A stretch of DNA of 38,900 nucleotides from Deltaproteobacteria bacterium (GTDB lineage: Bacteria; Myxococcota_A; UBA9042; PHBI01): the NCBI GenBank assembly GCA_011526585.1, contig WYBB01000105.1, forward strand, positions 1-38,900. Direction: 5' to 3'. Under the pieces are notes generated by a model. It did no database searches. It was not told the DNA's origin and saw only the letters and a program-made list of their open reading frames with translations. Made by a program: the position numbers and the translations under genes. Below, in pieces: positions 29,227 to 38,900 of the stretch (positions within the stretch are counted from its first letter, which is position 1; each line of letters starts with the position of its first letter).

Positions 29227-32200
29227 GCCCGATCCCGCAGAGCAGGAGCATCAGCGCGCCGAGCCCGTAGCCGAGCGCGCCGCCGCGGCAGCCCGCGTCC
29301 TCCTCGGCGACGCCGCCGGTCTCGTACGGATCGCAGACGTCGCCCACCCCGTCGCCGTCGCGATCGGCCTGGTCGGCGTTGTCGTCGATGGGGCAGTTGT
29401 CGACGCCGTCGATCACCCCGTCGCCGTCGCCGTCGTCGCACGCGTCGCCGACGCCGTCCCCGTCGCGGTCGCGCTGCTCCGGATCGCTCACCGCCGGGCA
29501 GGTGTCGCAGGCGTCGACGAAGCCGTCGCCGTCTTCGTCCTCACCGAGCACACACGCCTCGCACACGTCGCCCACCCCGTCGCCGTCGCCGTCGGCCTGA
29601 TCGGCGTTGGCGACCTCGAGGCAGTTGTCTTCGGCGTCGGGCACGCCGTCGCAGTCGAAGTCGTCGCCCTTGCCGCCGCGCTCGGCGTCCGCGTCGTCGC
29701 AATCGTCCACCGCCGGCACGCCGTCGCAGTCGCCGTCTTCAGCCAGCCCGGTCGAGGCGGCGTCGCCATCGTCGCAGTCGTCTTCGCTCGGCACGCCGTC
29801 GCAGTCGCCGTCGATCGCGCGCCAGGTGCTCTGGGCGTCGCCGTCGTCGCAGTCCTCGCCGCGCGGGCAGCTCTCGCTCCAGGCGTCGTGGCCGTCGCCG
29901 TCGAGGTCCTCGCACACCGGGCAGGCGGTCACGCGCGGATCGAGGTCGTCGCAGTCCTCGGCGGTCGGCGCGCCATCGCAGTCCGCGTCGCCCACACGCG
30001 AGCGCAGGTTTTCCGGGTCGGCGTCGTCGCAGTCGTCGCCGCTGGGCACGCCGTCGCAGTCGCCGTCGCCTTCGTTGGTGCGCGTCACGCTCGCGTCGGA
30101 ATCGTCGCAGTCGAGCGCCGCGGCGACCCCGTCGCAGTCGTTGTCGCCCGAGCGCGAGCGCGCGTCGTCCCCGTCGTCGGGCGCGCAGTCGATCGGATCG
30201 GAGACCCCGTCGCAGTCGCGATCGTTGACCGGGATGAGGCGCGTCTCGGACGCGTCGCCGTCGTCGCAGTCGACGGCGCTCGGCACCCCGTCGCAGTCGC
30301 GGTCGCCGTCGTTGATCGTCGTCACGCTCGCGTCGGAGTCGTCGCAGTCGAGCGCCGCGGCCACACCATCGCAGTCGGCATCGCCTTCGTTCGTCGCCGT
30401 CACGCTCGCGTCCGAGTCGTCGCAGTCGATCGCCACCCCGACCCCGTCGCAGTCCGTGTCGCCGACATTGCTCGCCGTCACGCTCGCGTCGCCGTCATCG
30501 CAATCGATCGCCACCCCGACCCCGTCGCAGTCCGCGTCGCCGACGTTCGTCGCGGTCACGCTCGCGTCGGCGTCGTCGCAGTCGATCGCCGTCGCCACCT
30601 GGTCACAGTCCGCGTCGCCTTCCCGCGTGTGGGTCACGCTCGCGTCACCGTCGTCGCAGTCGAGCGCCGTCGCCACCCGGTCGCAGTCCGCATCGCCGTC
30701 CAGCGTATGCGTCACCGTCGCGTCGCCGTCGTCGCAGTCGAGCGCCGCCGGCACGAGGTCGCAGTCCGCGTCGCCTTCGCGCGTGCGCGTGACGGCCGGG
30801 TCCTGATCGTCGCAGTCGAGCGCCGTAGGCACGAGGTCGCAATCCGCGTCGCCGTCGCGCGTGTGCGTCACCGTCGCGTCGTCGTCGTCGCAGTCGAGGT
30901 CGCGCGCCACGAGGTCGCAGTCGCGGTCGTCCTGGCGCGAGTGCGTGACGCTCGCGTCGCCGTCATCGCAGTCCCAGGCGGCCGGCACCAGGTCGCAGTC
31001 GAGATCGTTGACGTTGGTGTTCTTGACCGACACGCTGGTGTCGTCGCAGTCGATCGCCTTCGGCACCCCGTCACAGTCGCCGTCGTCGGTGCGCGTGTTC
31101 GTCACGGCCGCGCTCTGGTCGTTGCAGTCGATCGTCACGCTCACCCCGTCGCAGTCGGCGTCGCCGACCCGCGAGCGCGTCATCGTCGCGTCGTTGTCGT
31201 TGCAGTCGACCGCGGAGCCGACGCCGTCGCAGTCGAGGTCGCCGACCCGCGTGGCGGTCGTCGCCGGATCGGCGTCGTTGCAGTCGATCGTCGCCGGCAC
31301 GCCGTCGCAGTCGGCGTCGCCCACGTTGCTGGTCGTCACGCTCGGGTCGCCGTCGTTGCAGTCGCTCGCGCTCGGCACCCCGTCGCAGTCAGCATCGCCC
31401 GACCGGCTCGACGTCACGCTCGGGTTCAGGTCGTTGCAGTCGCTCGCGCTCGGCACCCCGTCGCAGTCGGCGTCGCCCACGTTGCTCGCCGTCACGCTCG
31501 GGTTCGTGTCGTCGCAGTCGTTCGCGCTCGGCACCCCGTCGCAGTCCGCGTCGCCCACGTTGCTCGCCGTCACGCTCGCGTCGCTGTCGTCGCAGTCATC
31601 GGAGCTCGGCACCCCGTCGCAGTCCGCGTCGATCGCGAGCCACGTGCTCGTCGCCGAGCCATCGTCGCAGTCGTCGCCGCTCGGGCACTCGGCGCTCTGG
31701 GCGTCGTGACCGTCCTCGTCGGCGTCGACACACGGATCGCTGCACTCCTGCACCAGCGGGTCCTCGTCGTCGCAGTCGTCCGTCGTCGCCGCGCCGTCGC
31801 AGTCCGCATCGCCCACCGGCATGCCGGCGTCGGTGTCGTCGCAGTCCTCCGCCGTCGCCACCCCGTCGCAGTCAGCGTCGCCCACCGGCATGCTCGCGTC
31901 GTCGTCGTCGCAGTCCTCCGCCGTCGCCACGCCGTCGCAGTCCGCGTCGTCCAGCGACGCGCCGACATCCGGATCGGTGTCGTCGCAGTCGTCGCCCGCC
32001 GGGCACATCGGCGAGGCCGCGTCGGCCCCATCGCCGTCGAGGTCGTCACACACCTCGAGGCAGTCGAGCACGCCGTTGTTGTCCACGTCGGCGCATGGAC
32101 CGTAGTAGCGCACCCACACCGCGAAGTGGTCGCCCGAGGCCTCCGAATCGACGATGACGCGCGTCGCGCTCACGGTGTCCTGGCTCGTCGCCTCGGAGAA

Positions 32201-35200
32201 GTGCTCCTGGTTGTCGCCCCAGTTGTAGCTCGCCGTCGGCACGTAGCTCGACTCGCCGCGCGCGCTGTCGTCGACCGCCACCTCGCGCCCGTCGGACAGG
32301 TAGTACTGCAGCACCAGCTCGCGCTGGCCGGGCTTCTGCGGGAAGAGGAAGTGGAAGGCCTCGCGCAGGTGCCCGTCCTCGCCGGAGTAGCTGCCGACCG
32401 TGCCGAACTGGCTCAGGATCGGCCGCTGCGCCACCGGCCTCAACTGCCAGGTGCCGTCGCTGTCGGCGCTCGGGCGCACCGCGATCACGTGCGGGCCGTC
32501 GCCCATGTCGGCGGCGACGAAGGGCACCTGCAGAGGCCGCGTCCACGCCTGCTCGGCCGTGACCACGAGCCCGTCGAGCCAGCTCGCGCCGTCGACCGTC
32601 ACCGTCACCTCGCCGGCGCTGTCGAGGTCGAAGCCGCGCAGCTCGATGAGCGAGTCGGGGATCTCCGGCATGACCAGATCGAAACCGTCCGGGTGGCGAT
32701 CGTCGTAGGCGCCGCCCGGGTCGGCGCCGAAGGTCTCGCCGAAGGTCATGAGCCCGAGCGCGCGCACGCCCCACGGCTCGCCGCTCTCTTTCTGGCGCAG
32801 CTCGAGGCGGTTGTCGCTGCTCGAGAGAAGCTCGTTCGAGTCGATGACGAAGAAGACCGGCGTCGAAGCGAGCCCGTCCCCGCCGACCGGCACCGCGCCG
32901 AGCGGCGCGCCGTTGAGGGTGACCTCGACCTCGTCGAGCGCCTCGATGTCGAGACCCTCGACGGGGATGAAGTGGTAGGGCTCGTCAGCCCGCTCGAAGA
33001 CGGCTACGAGCCGCGTCAGGTGCTGGTCGCTGCCGTACTGGTGACCGTAGTGGCCCTGGTCGTAGTGCCGCATGTAGAGTCGGATCACCGGCCCCGACTC
33101 GTTCGGATCGTCGGGCGCCGAGTCGGAGCCGTCACAGACCTCGTCCTGGTCGGTGTCCTGGACGAGCGGGTTGCCGCCGGCGATCAGCTCGAGGCCGTCG
33201 TCGAGCTCGTCGTCGTCGCTGTCCTTGTCGGTGGGGCTCGTGCCGAGGCCGAGCTCGGTCAGGTTGTCGAGCAGGTCGTTGTCGTTGTCGGTCGTGGGGC
33301 CGACGCCGAGGTAGCCGAAGTAGCGATACTCCCAGCCGTCGGGCAGCCCGTCCTCATCCGAGTCGTCGTCGCCCGGCCGCCCGTCGAAGTCGATCTGGAT
33401 CGGCTGGGTCGTGTCGGTCGTGTTCTTCACGACGAGGTAGTAGCGCGCGTCCGGGACCCACGGGTGGTTGTACACGTAGCCGCCCGGAGCATCGAGCGGG
33501 CGATCGAGCTCGGCGTTGTAGCCGTAGCCGCCGTTGGTCCAGGCGGCGTAGCTCGTCTCGGGCGGCACGAGCCCGACCGAGAGATAGAGCTCGACGCCGT
33601 CGGCCACCGTGGCGGTGTGCAGGTAGCGCGCGGCGTCGGCCGGCACGTCGACGCGGTAGAGGCGGCGCTCGCCCGGCGCGAGCTCGGCCTCGAGCGTGGC
33701 GTCGCGATAGGCGAAGATCCCGTCGACGGCGAGCGTGTCGACCGAGACCGCGGAGGCGAGATCGATCTCGACGTCGGTGCGCGCGAAGACGCCGATCCAG
33801 TAGGTCGCACCCGGCTTCAGGATCGGCATCGACAAGGTCGTCGCGCCGCTCTGCTCGATGCGCGGCATCTCGCCGAGACCGTAGACGTAGGCGTCTCTGT
33901 CCCGCCGCCAGTCGGCGAGGTAGTAGTCCGAATAGCTGCCGGGATCGTAGGCGACGGTGTCGTGGCCGGGCGGCACCTCCTCACGCAGGAGCACGAGCGC
34001 ATCACCGCTCTCCTGGAAGGTCAGGGTCCAGTCGAGCGGCGGGCCCTGGCCGACCTCGGCCGAGGTGTCGGGCCACGTCACCTTGAAGTAGCGCATGTCG
34101 CCGCCCACGACCTGGCGCTCCGTCACCGCGCCGCCGTCGAGCGCGAGCTCTTCGACGAAGCCGACGTCGATGCGCAAGCGGAAGCGTACCGTCGATGCGT
34201 TGGCATAGACCGCAAGCCAGTATTCGCCGGGCTCGAGCGCCTGCCCGTAGCGCGTGTCGGCCGGCACCCAGTGCCCGTACGAGCTCACGTCGCGCGTGTC
34301 CTCGTAGTCGAAGTAGCGCCGGTTGTACGGGTACGGCATCGTCGTGAGGGTCGGCGCGTGCGCGCGCCGGATGTAGAGATCCGGATCGCCCGAGAGCGCC
34401 GTCAGGCGCGTGCGCATGAGCCCGCCGTTATCGGCGGGCACGGTCACGCGATAGAAGATGAAGGTGCCCTCGCCGAGGTCGGTGCCTTGATCGCCCGAGC
34501 CCTGGTTGATGATCGGCTCGCCCTCGTCGTCGACGCCGGTGTCGGCGAAGTACGGATGCTCGAGCCCCGGCACGTCCGCGAGCTCGCCCGCTGCCGGCAT
34601 CACCCAGTGGCGCGCCTCGACCACCTCGCGCGTGCGCAGGCGCGCCACCGTGCCGCTCTGCGCCTCGACCGCGACGTACCAGGTGCCGGGCTCGAGGAAG
34701 GGCGGCACGATCACCGTCTCGCGCGCGCTGGTCACGAGCGGGGTCGGCCCGGTCGGCGCGCCCGGCAGCACGTCCTTGCGCACGGTGACCTTCACGTCGC
34801 CGGTCTCGCGCGTGACGATCCAGCCGGCCTGCGCGACCCCGTCGCAGTCCTGCGGCACCTCGACCTTGAAGAAGGCGACCTCCTTCTCCTTGAGCGTCAC
34901 CGTCTCGTCGCCGCCGTCGAAGGCGAGCGTGCGCACCTCGAGCGGCGTCACCACCAGGTCGTAGCTCGCGTCGCTCACCTGCGACGGCGAGTGCACCGCC
35001 ACCGTCACATCGCCGGTCTGCCCCACGATCTGCCCGGCGATCGCCGCGCTCAAGTCCGGATACTCGCCGTGCTCCGAGGCGTAGTAGCTGTACTGCGTCG
35101 TGTACGGCAGCCGCGCCGCAAACGGCGGCTCGACCGTCGCCGCGAGCCACGGATCGCCGACGCGGTTGGCCAGCCGCACCTCGACGGCCTCGACCGTCGG

Positions 35201-38200
35201 CGGCACGCGGAAGCGGTAGTAGGCGATCTCGCCGAACTCGAGCTCCGGATCGGTGAAGGTGAGCGGCTCCTCCGCGACGATGTCGTCGAGGCCGCCCTCG
35301 ACCGTGATCGGCGCGTAGGTCCTCAGCGTGAAGCTCGTCGGGCCGGCGCCGATGTAGCTCGCCGACTCGGGGTCCTGCCCCTCGGCCGCGACCGCGATGT
35401 ACCAGGTCCCGCCGGGCGTCGTCTGCGCGCCCGTCTGCGGGTAGTCCGGCAGCTTGTAGAACCACTCGCGCCCGTCCTTCTGGCGGCGCGCACCGCTCTG
35501 CCAGCCGGTGCCGTCGGAGGTGTTGTAGACGTAGGCTTCGGCGTTGGGCAGGCGCTCGTGCTTGACCGCCATCATCGCCTCGCCGACGGTCGGCACCAGC
35601 TCGGCCGCCCAACCCTCGAGCCCGTCGGGCACCTCGACGCGATAGTAGACAATGTCGCGCGGCGCGACGCCCTCGACCTCGATCGTCTCGCCGAAGACGA
35701 GGTCCTGCACCTGGATCGCCCAGTCGATCTCATCGGCGTCCTGGCCGATCCCGATGCCGCGGCTCAGCAGGCGATAGCTCATGGCCGGTCGGCTCAGGCC
35801 ATTATAAGTGTCCGAAACACCTATGTAATAGGTCCCGGGCGTCAGCGGCGTGCCCATGCCCATCGAGACGTACCGCCCGTACTCGTACTCACCGGTGTGG
35901 GTGTCGGGATCGTAGACGCCGTAGTGCCGCTGCGTGAGCTCGCCGCTCGGCGCCCACTGCTCGCCGCTCTCCCAGGCGGTGTCGTACTGAAGGTACCAGC
36001 TCGTACTGAAGTGCTCGGGCACGAGCTCCCTGCGGATCACCATGCGCGGCTCGCCGCTCGTCACGTCGAGCAGGCGCACGTCCCAGCCGAGCGCGCCCGC
36101 CGGCACCTCGACCTTGAAGTAGCGCCAGGTCTGGCTCGGCTGGTCCTCGACGACGGCCTCGCCGCCGTTGAAGGCGAGTGTCGGATCGACCGCGCTCACG
36201 ACGAGGTCGAAGGTCGCGTCGTTGTCGCCCTCGGGCGCCGGGCCGAGCGCGCTGACGATCACGGTGTAGACCCCGAACGGCTGGGCGACGGTGATCGCGT
36301 CGTCGTCGTCGGAGATCTGGCTCTCGCCCCCGACCGCCGAGTAGTACTCACTCTGGTAGGGCGTGGGGATGATCGCGCCCTGGCCGAGCACCATGTGCGG
36401 CTTGCCGGTCGCGTCGACCAGGCGCACCTCCATCGCCTCGATCGGCTCGCCGACCTCGAAGCGATAGATCTTCTGCTGGCCGAAGCGCACGGCCTGCCCG
36501 GCGAAGGTGATCGGCTCCGAGGTGCCGGTCAGCGGCGCCGCGGCCGAATCGATCACCTGCTCACCGCGCGAGCTGACTGTGAAGGTCGTGTCGCCGACCC
36601 CGATGTAGGTGCCCCCGAGGTAGGCGTCCTGCCCCTCGGCCGCGACCGCGACGTAGTAGGTGCCGGCGGGGATCTCGCCCTGCCCGGAGTCCGGGTAGCG
36701 GTAGAAGTGCTCGTACTTCGGCTTCTGTCGCCGCCAGCCGCCCTGCCCGTAATAGGTCGCGTCGGCGTTGGGCAAGGCCCCGAAGCCGACCGCCAGCATC
36801 GCCTCGCCGACGGTGGGCTCGAGCACGAGGTCCCAGCTCGCCGTGCCCGCCGGCACCTCGACGCGATAGTAGGCGTGCTCGCGCGGCGCGAGCGACTTTT
36901 CATCGCTGCCGCTGGCGAGGTCGAGCGCCTCGACCTGGATCTCCCAGTCGACGCCTTCGCCGTCCTGCCCCTCGCCGATCCCGCGCGAGACGATCTCGTA
37001 GCTGAAGGGCGCGTTGCTCTGCTGCTGCCAGGTGTCGGAGACGCCCACCCAGTAGGTGCCCGGTGACAGCGGCGCGCCCATGCCCATCGAGACGCGCCGG
37101 CCGTACTCGTCGGCGCCGCCGTACTGCGGGTCGTAGGGCCCCTGGTTGCGCTGCGTCAGCTCGCCCGCCGGCGCCCACTGCTCGCCGCTCTCCCAGCTCG
37201 TGCGCCACTGGATCTGGTAGCTCGACGAGAAGTGCGTCGGCTCCTCGTCGCGCCGGATCACCATGCGCGGCTTGCCGCCCTCGGAGATGTTCTCGAGGCG
37301 CAGATCCCAACCGAGCGCGTCCTCGGGCACGACGACCTTGAAGTAGCGCCAGGTCTGCGAGTCCTGCGTCACCGGCAGGCTGCCGCCGTTGAACGGCAGC
37401 TCGACCTCGCCGCTGGCGGTGATGGTGAGGTCGAAGTGCGCGTCGTCGTCCCCGGAGCTCACGTGGTCCTGCAGCGCGACCACGGTGACGCTCCACACGC
37501 CCTCGGACGCCGGCACCGAGAGGATCTGCTCGTGCTGATCGAGCGGCGAGTGCCCTCCCTCGGCGGCGGTGTAGCTCTGCTGCACGGCGGCCTCTACCGC
37601 GCCCTCGACGATCGCCATCGCGGGCTTGCCCTCGACCTCGCTAAGGCGCACGTCGAGGTTGGCGGTGCCCGCGGGCGCCGTCACGCGATAGGTGCGCTGC
37701 TCGCCGTAGCGCAGGGACTGCTCGTCGTGCACGAGCGGCACGTCGAGCGTGAGCGTGGCGTCGACGACCGGCGCCACGCCGTGCGAGGTCAGCGTGAAGC
37801 TCGTCGTCGTCGCGGGATCGACGACACCGTCGAGCGCGCCGACCACACCCTCGGCGCCGACGGCGATGTAGTTGGTGCCGCCGGCGAGCGCGTCCTGATC
37901 GTAGTCGGGGTAGCGGTAGAAGAGCTCGTAGCCGAGGCGCTGGCGGCGGTTGCCGGTGTGTGGCCAGGTCCCGTCGGAGGTCCCGACCCCGGCCGCGAGG
38001 TTGGGGATCCCGCCCTTCTTCACCGCCAGCATGGCGTCGCCGGCCGTCGGCTCGAGCTCGAGGAACCAGCTCGCCTCTCCCGCGGGCACGTCGACGCGAT
38101 AGTAGCGGATCGCGCGCGGCGGCAGATCGACGACGGTGGCGCTGCCGCCGTCGAAGTCGAGCGTCTCGATCTGCTGGCTCCAGTCGCCGCCTTCGCCGAT

Positions 38201-38900
38201 CGCGCGCGAGGTGATCGTGTAGGCCAGCGTCGAGTCGTCGGGCGTGGTCCAGGTGTCGGCGACCAGCACGTAGAAGACGCCCTGGCGCAGCGGGTTGCCC
38301 ATGCCGGCGAGCAGGAAGCGGCCGTTCTCGTCGAGGTTCGGGCTCACGCCGTCGACGAAGGTCAGGGGGCGCTGCGTGAAGTCCGAGCTCGGCGCCCACT
38401 GATAGCCGGTCTGCCAGGTGTCGTAGTAGCCGAGCGGATAGGGCGCGGTCGTCGTCGTGAAGGTCTCGGGGCGGTTCTCGGCGCGCACGACCATCTTCGG
38501 GCGGCCGCTCGTCGCGGCGACGCGCAGGTCCCAGCCCATGACCTCGGGCGGCACCGTCACCTGGAAGTAGCGCAGGCGGCCCGAGGCCTGCGCGCCGACG
38601 GTGACGCCCTCGCCGTCGAAGGGCAGCACGGTGGCGGTCATCGAGCGCGTGGTGAGCTCGAAGGCGCCCAGCGGCGCATCGGGCTGGTAGATCCCGATGT
38701 ACCAGATGTCGGTCTGGTGGTTCGGGCGCTCGAGGAAGCCGAGCGTGCTGCCGAAGTGCACGTGATCGGTCTGCTGGGTCTGACCGGCGTCGCGGCGAAG
38801 CCAGCGCGAGGGCGCGGCGTTGCGGCGGATGGCGATCTCGGTGCCGGGCACGTGCTCGGCGAGCTCGAGGATCCAGCCGATGGTGCCCAGCGGCGGCTCG
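29165..38900 (-). CDS. Giant cell-surface protein: PPC-like, TSP3 and MopE-like repeats, 5' end outside window
   Basis: The frame is open from the window's right edge to the TGA at 29165, about 3244 codons. GTG 38851 is internal, since the codons upstream ([13 protein letters not shown]) continue the repeat pattern. In protein order it holds: beta-sandwich modules like bacterial pre-peptidase C-terminal (PPC) domains (38900-33400), with YYRVDVPAG starts and [11 protein letters not shown] ends; thrombospondin type 3 calcium-binding repeats (about 33390-33110, [12 protein letters not shown]); a beta-rich region (33100-32060); a DCD/DCDD array (about 32050-29640); more TSP3 repeats (about 29640-29310); and a C-terminal GC motif, hydrophobic segment ([13 protein letters not shown]) and Arg-rich tail resembling MYXO-CTERM. 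Acidic repeats imply calcium or other metal binding at the outer surface. Function unknown. Confidence 0.92.
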   Translation of the reverse strand, partial: EPPLGTIGWILELAEHVPGTEIAIRRNAAPSRWLRRDAGQTQQTDHVHFGSTLGFLERPNHQTDIWYIGIYQPDAPLGAFELTTRSMTATVLPFDGEGVTVGAQASGRLRYFQVTVPPEVMGWDLRVAATSGRPKMVVRAENRPETFTTTTAPYPLGYYDTWQTGYQWAPSSDFTQRPLTFVDGVSPNLDENGRFLLAGMGNPLRQGVFYVLVADTWTTPDDSTLAYTITSRAIGEGGDWSQQIETLDFDGGSATVVDLPPRAIRYYRVDVPAGEASWFLELEPTAGDAMLAVKKGGIPNLAAGVGTSDGTWPHTGNRRQRLGYELFYRYPDYDQDALAGGTNYIAVGAEGVVGALDGVVDPATTTSFTLTSHGVAPVVDATLTLDVPLVHDEQSLRYGEQRTYRVTAPAGTANLDVRLSEVEGKPAMAIVEGAVEAAVQQSYTAAEGGHSPLDQHEQILSVPASEGVWSVTVVALQDHVSSGDDDAHFDLTITASGEVELPFNGGSLPVTQDSQTWRYFKVVVPEDALGWDLRLENISEGGKPRMVIRRDEEPTHFSSSYQIQWRTSWESGEQWAPAGELTQRNQGPYDPQYGGADEYGRRVSMGMGAPLSPGTYWVGVSDTWQQQSNAPFSYEIVSRGIGEGQDGEGVDWEIQVEALDLASGSDEKSLAPREHAYYRVEVPAGTASWDLVLEPTVGEAMLAVGFGALPNADATYYGQGGWRRQKPKYEHFYRYPDSGQGEIPAGTYYVAVAAEGQDAYLGGTYIGVGDTTFTVSSRGEQVIDSAAAPLTGTSEPITFAGQAVRFGQQKIYRFEVGEPIEAMEVRLVDATGKPHMVLGQGAIIPTPYQSEYYSAVGGESQISDDDDAITVAQPFGVYTVIVSALGPAPEGDNDATFDLVVSAVDPTLAFNGGEAVVEDQPSQTWRYFKVEVPAGALGWDVRLLDVTSGEPRMVIRRELVPEHFSTSWYLQYDTAWESGEQWAPSGELTQRHYGVYDPDTHTGEYEYGRYVSMGMGTPLTPGTYYIGVSDTYNGLSRPAMSYRLLSRGIGIGQDADEIDWAIQVQDLVFGETIEVEGVAPRDIVYYRVEVPDGLEGWAAELVPTVGEAMMAVKHERLPNAEAYVYNTSDGTGWQSGARRQKDGREWFYKLPDYPQTGAQTTPGGTWYIAVAAEGQDPESASYIGAGPTSFTLRTYAPITVEGGLDDIVAEEPLTFTDPELEFGEIAYYRFRVPPTVEAVEVRLANRVGDPWLAATVEPPFAARLPYTTQYSYYASEHGEYPDLSAAIAGQIVGQTGDVTVAVHSPSQVSDASYDLVVTPLEVRTLAFDGGDETVTLKEKEVAFFKVEVPQDCDGVAQAGWIVTRETGDVKVTVRKDVLPGAPTGPTPLVTSARETVIVPPFLEPGTWYVAVEAQSGTVARLRTREVVEARHWVMPAAGELADVPGLEHPYFADTGVDDEGEPIINQGSGDQGTDLGEGTFIFYRVTVPADNGGLMRTRLTALSGDPDLYIRRAHAPTLTTMPYPYNRRYFDYEDTRDVSSYGHWVPADTRYGQALEPGEYWLAVYANASTVRFRLRIDVGFVEELALDGGAVTERQVVGGDMRYFKVTWPDTSAEVGQGPPLDWTLTFQESGDALVLLREEVPPGHDTVAYDPGSYSDYYLADWRRDRDAYVYGLGEMPRIEQSGATTLSMPILKPGATYWIGVFARTDVEIDLASAVSVDTLAVDGIFAYRDATLEAELAPGERRLYRVDVPADAARYLHTATVADGVELYLSVGLVPPETSYAAWTNGGYGYNAELDRPLDAPGGYVYNHPWVPDARYYLVVKNTTDTTQPIQIDFDGRPGDDDSDEDGLPDGWEYRYFGYLGVGPTTDNDNDLLDNLTELGLGTSPTDKDSDDDELDDGLELIAGGNPLVQDTDQDEVCDGSDSAPDDPNESGPVIRLYMRHYDQGHYGHQYGSDQHLTRLVAVFERADEPYHFIPVEGLDIEALDEVEVTLNGAPLGAVPVGGDGLASTPVFFVIDSNELLSSSDNRLELRQKESGEPWGVRALGLMTFGETFGADPGGAYDDRHPDGFDLVMPEIPDSLIELRGFDLDSAGEVTVTVDGASWLDGLVVTAEQAWTRPLQVPFVAADMGDGPHVIAVRPSADSDGTWQLRPVAQRPILSQFGTVGSYSGEDGHLREAFHFLFPQKPGQRELVLQYYLSDGREVAVDDSARGESSYVPTASYNWGDNQEHFSEATSQDTVSATRVIVDSEASGDHFAVWVRYYGPCADVDNNGVLDCLEVCDDLDGDGADAASPMCPAGDDCDDTDPDVGASLDDADCDGVATAEDCDDDDASMPVGDADCDGVATAEDCDDTDAGMPVGDADCDGAATTDDCDDEDPLVQECSDPCVDADEDGHDAQSAECPSGDDCDDGSATSTWLAIDADCDGVPSSDDCDDSDASVTASNVGDADCDGVPSANDCDDTNPSVTASNVGDADCDGVPSASDCNDLNPSVTSSRSGDADCDGVPSASDCNDGDPSVTTSNVGDADCDGVPATIDCNDADPATTATRVGDLDCDGVGSAVDCNDNDATMTRSRVGDADCDGVSVTIDCNDQSAAVTNTRTDDGDCDGVPKAIDCDDTSVSVKNTNVNDLDCDLVPAAWDCDDGDASVTHSRQDDRDCDLVARDLDCDDDDATVTHTRDGDADCDLVPTALDCDDQDPAVTRTREGDADCDLVPAALDCDDGDATVTHTLDGDADCDRVATALDCDDGDASVTHTREGDADCDQVATAIDCDDADASVTATNVGDADCDGVGVAIDCDDGDASVTASNVGDTDCDGVGVAIDCDDSDASVTATNEGDADCDGVAAALDCDDSDASVTTINDGDRDCDGVPSAVDCDDGDASETRLIPVNDRDCDGVSDPIDCAPDDGDDARSRSGDNDCDGVAAALDCDDSDASVTRTNEGDGDCDGVPSGDDCDDADPENLRSRVGDADCDGAPTAEDCDDLDPRVTACPVCEDLDGDGHDAWSESCPRGEDCDDGDAQSTWRAIDGDCDGVPSEDDCDDGDAASTGLAEDGDCDGVPAVDDCDDADAERGGKGDDFDCDGVPDAEDNCLEVANADQADGDGDGVGDVCEACVLGEDEDGDGFVDACDTCPAVSDPEQRDRDGDGVGDACDDGDGDGVIDGVDNCPIDDNADQADRDGDGVGDVCDPYETGGVAEEDAGCRGGALGYGLGALMLLLCGIGLRGRPCARARGAHACRRRSP
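29310..29640 (-). repeat. Thrombospondin type 3-like calcium-binding repeats
   Basis: Segments such as [45 protein letters not shown] and [18 protein letters not shown] follow the known TSP3 pattern of Asp-rich calcium loops with spaced Cys. They lie just before the C-terminal membrane segment and may form a calcium-stiffened stalk next to the anchor. Confidence 0.8.
29640..32050 (-). repeat. Extended DCDD region with three header cassettes
   Basis: The 22-unit array is flanked by shorter runs. Three copies of a longer header, DGxDAxSxxCPxGxDCDD, start sub-arrays at about 32050, 31730 and 29915. They precede 3, 22 and 2-3 DCD units respectively. The second and third headers are both followed by STW(L/R)AID and then DCDGVPS, so they are clear duplicates of one another. 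Confidence 0.75.
29918..31633 (-). repeat. MopE-like DCD...DC(D/N)D array, 22 units of 26 aa (78 bp)
   Basis: Consensus unit: [15 protein letters not shown](D/N)-D-x-D-x-S-V-T-x-x-(N/R). I count 22 units; one is 25 and one 27 residues, the rest 26, giving exactly 1716 bp. Each unit has two Cys and 6-8 acidic residues, as in the putative metal-binding MopE motif. Adjacent units are often most alike (VPSAS pair, GVGVAI pair), suggesting local duplication. Units 3-7 carry DCND instead of DCDD. Confidence 0.88.
34918..38626 (-). repeat. Three-copy 1.2-kb super-repeat of PPC-like modules
   Basis: Copies begin with F(D/N)G(E/G) at about 38620, 37390 and 36170, and a degenerate fourth at 34918; spacing is about 1230, 1220 and 1252 bp. 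Each copy holds three modules in the same order. The first has (R/W)RYF(K/Q)V, GWD(L/V)R(L/V) and GM(G)xPL. The second has YYRV(D/E)VP, PT(V/A)G(E/D)AM(L/M)AVK and RRQ. The third has a [15 protein letters not shown] start and ends DxDAxFDL. It is a coding repeat within the giant surface protein. Confidence 0.8.

Noticed and set aside
29918..31633. Possible CRISPR-like direct repeats
   Set aside because: The 78-bp periodicity is in frame within one long coding sequence, repeats diverge at synonymous and variable positions, and no cas gene is present.
29189..37066. 2625-codon open frame on the plus strand opposite the second giant gene
   Set aside because: Antisense of the PPC/TSP3/DCDD repeats; its RH- and V-A-V-rich repeats simply mirror the real gene.
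38849..38851. GTG as start of the second giant gene
   Set aside because: Codons upstream to the window edge ([13 protein letters not shown]) continue the module pattern; no ribosome binding site.

Overview
The window is GC-rich DNA that reads as a Myxococcota (myxobacterial-type) chromosome. The assignment rests on two giant secreted Cys/Asp-rich surface proteins, Dickkopf-like Cys repeats, MopE-like DCDD repeats, a MYXO-CTERM-like C-terminus and very strong G/C third-position codon bias. No tRNA, rRNA, CRISPR array, insertion sequence or phage gene was recognised. The window is densely coding; no gene-free stretch exceeds about 165 bp.

Layout. (1) Bases 3-13232 (+) hold the 3' part of a giant gene of at least 4409 codons. 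It encodes about 28 tandem 60-75-residue modules, then a beta-rich region, a LamG-like domain split by Cys-rich inserts, and a long Cys-rich tail. (2) Bases 13345-18850 (+) hold a cytochrome P450 followed, after a 117-bp gap, by a translationally coupled operon: NAD-dependent SDR, acyl carrier protein, acyl-CoA dehydrogenase and B12-binding radical SAM protein. The gap contains a perfect FNR/CRP-type palindrome at a plausible class II promoter position. This is the best candidate for an undescribed pathway: oxidation and radical modification of an ACP-bound acyl chain, with no ketosynthase or acyl ligase in view. (3) Bases 18966-22061 (+) hold katG and a small secreted protein. (4) Bases 22044-22630 (-) hold a MazF-type toxin and ribbon-helix-helix antitoxin. 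(5) Bases 22750-27224 hold a secreted two-module protein (-), a polytopic membrane protein (+), a deacetylase-like lipoprotein (-) and a small alpha-helical protein (-). (6) Bases 27301-29226 (+) hold a polynucleotide phosphorylase with a strongly shortened linker domain. (7) Bases 29165-38900 (-) hold the 3' part of a second giant surface protein: PPC-like super-repeats, then thrombospondin type 3 repeats, then a DCD/DCDD array that includes exactly 22 units over 1716 bp, then a membrane-anchoring tail.

How the parts relate. The two giant genes look like independent cell-surface or extracellular proteins, and each runs off one edge of the window. The P450/SDR/ACP/ACAD/rSAM block looks like one metabolic unit, possibly controlled by oxygen, nitric oxide or redox state through the FNR-like site. 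KatG is a separate peroxide-defence gene. Three convergent gene pairs overlap at their 3' ends (18, 20 and 62 bp), showing very compact packing.
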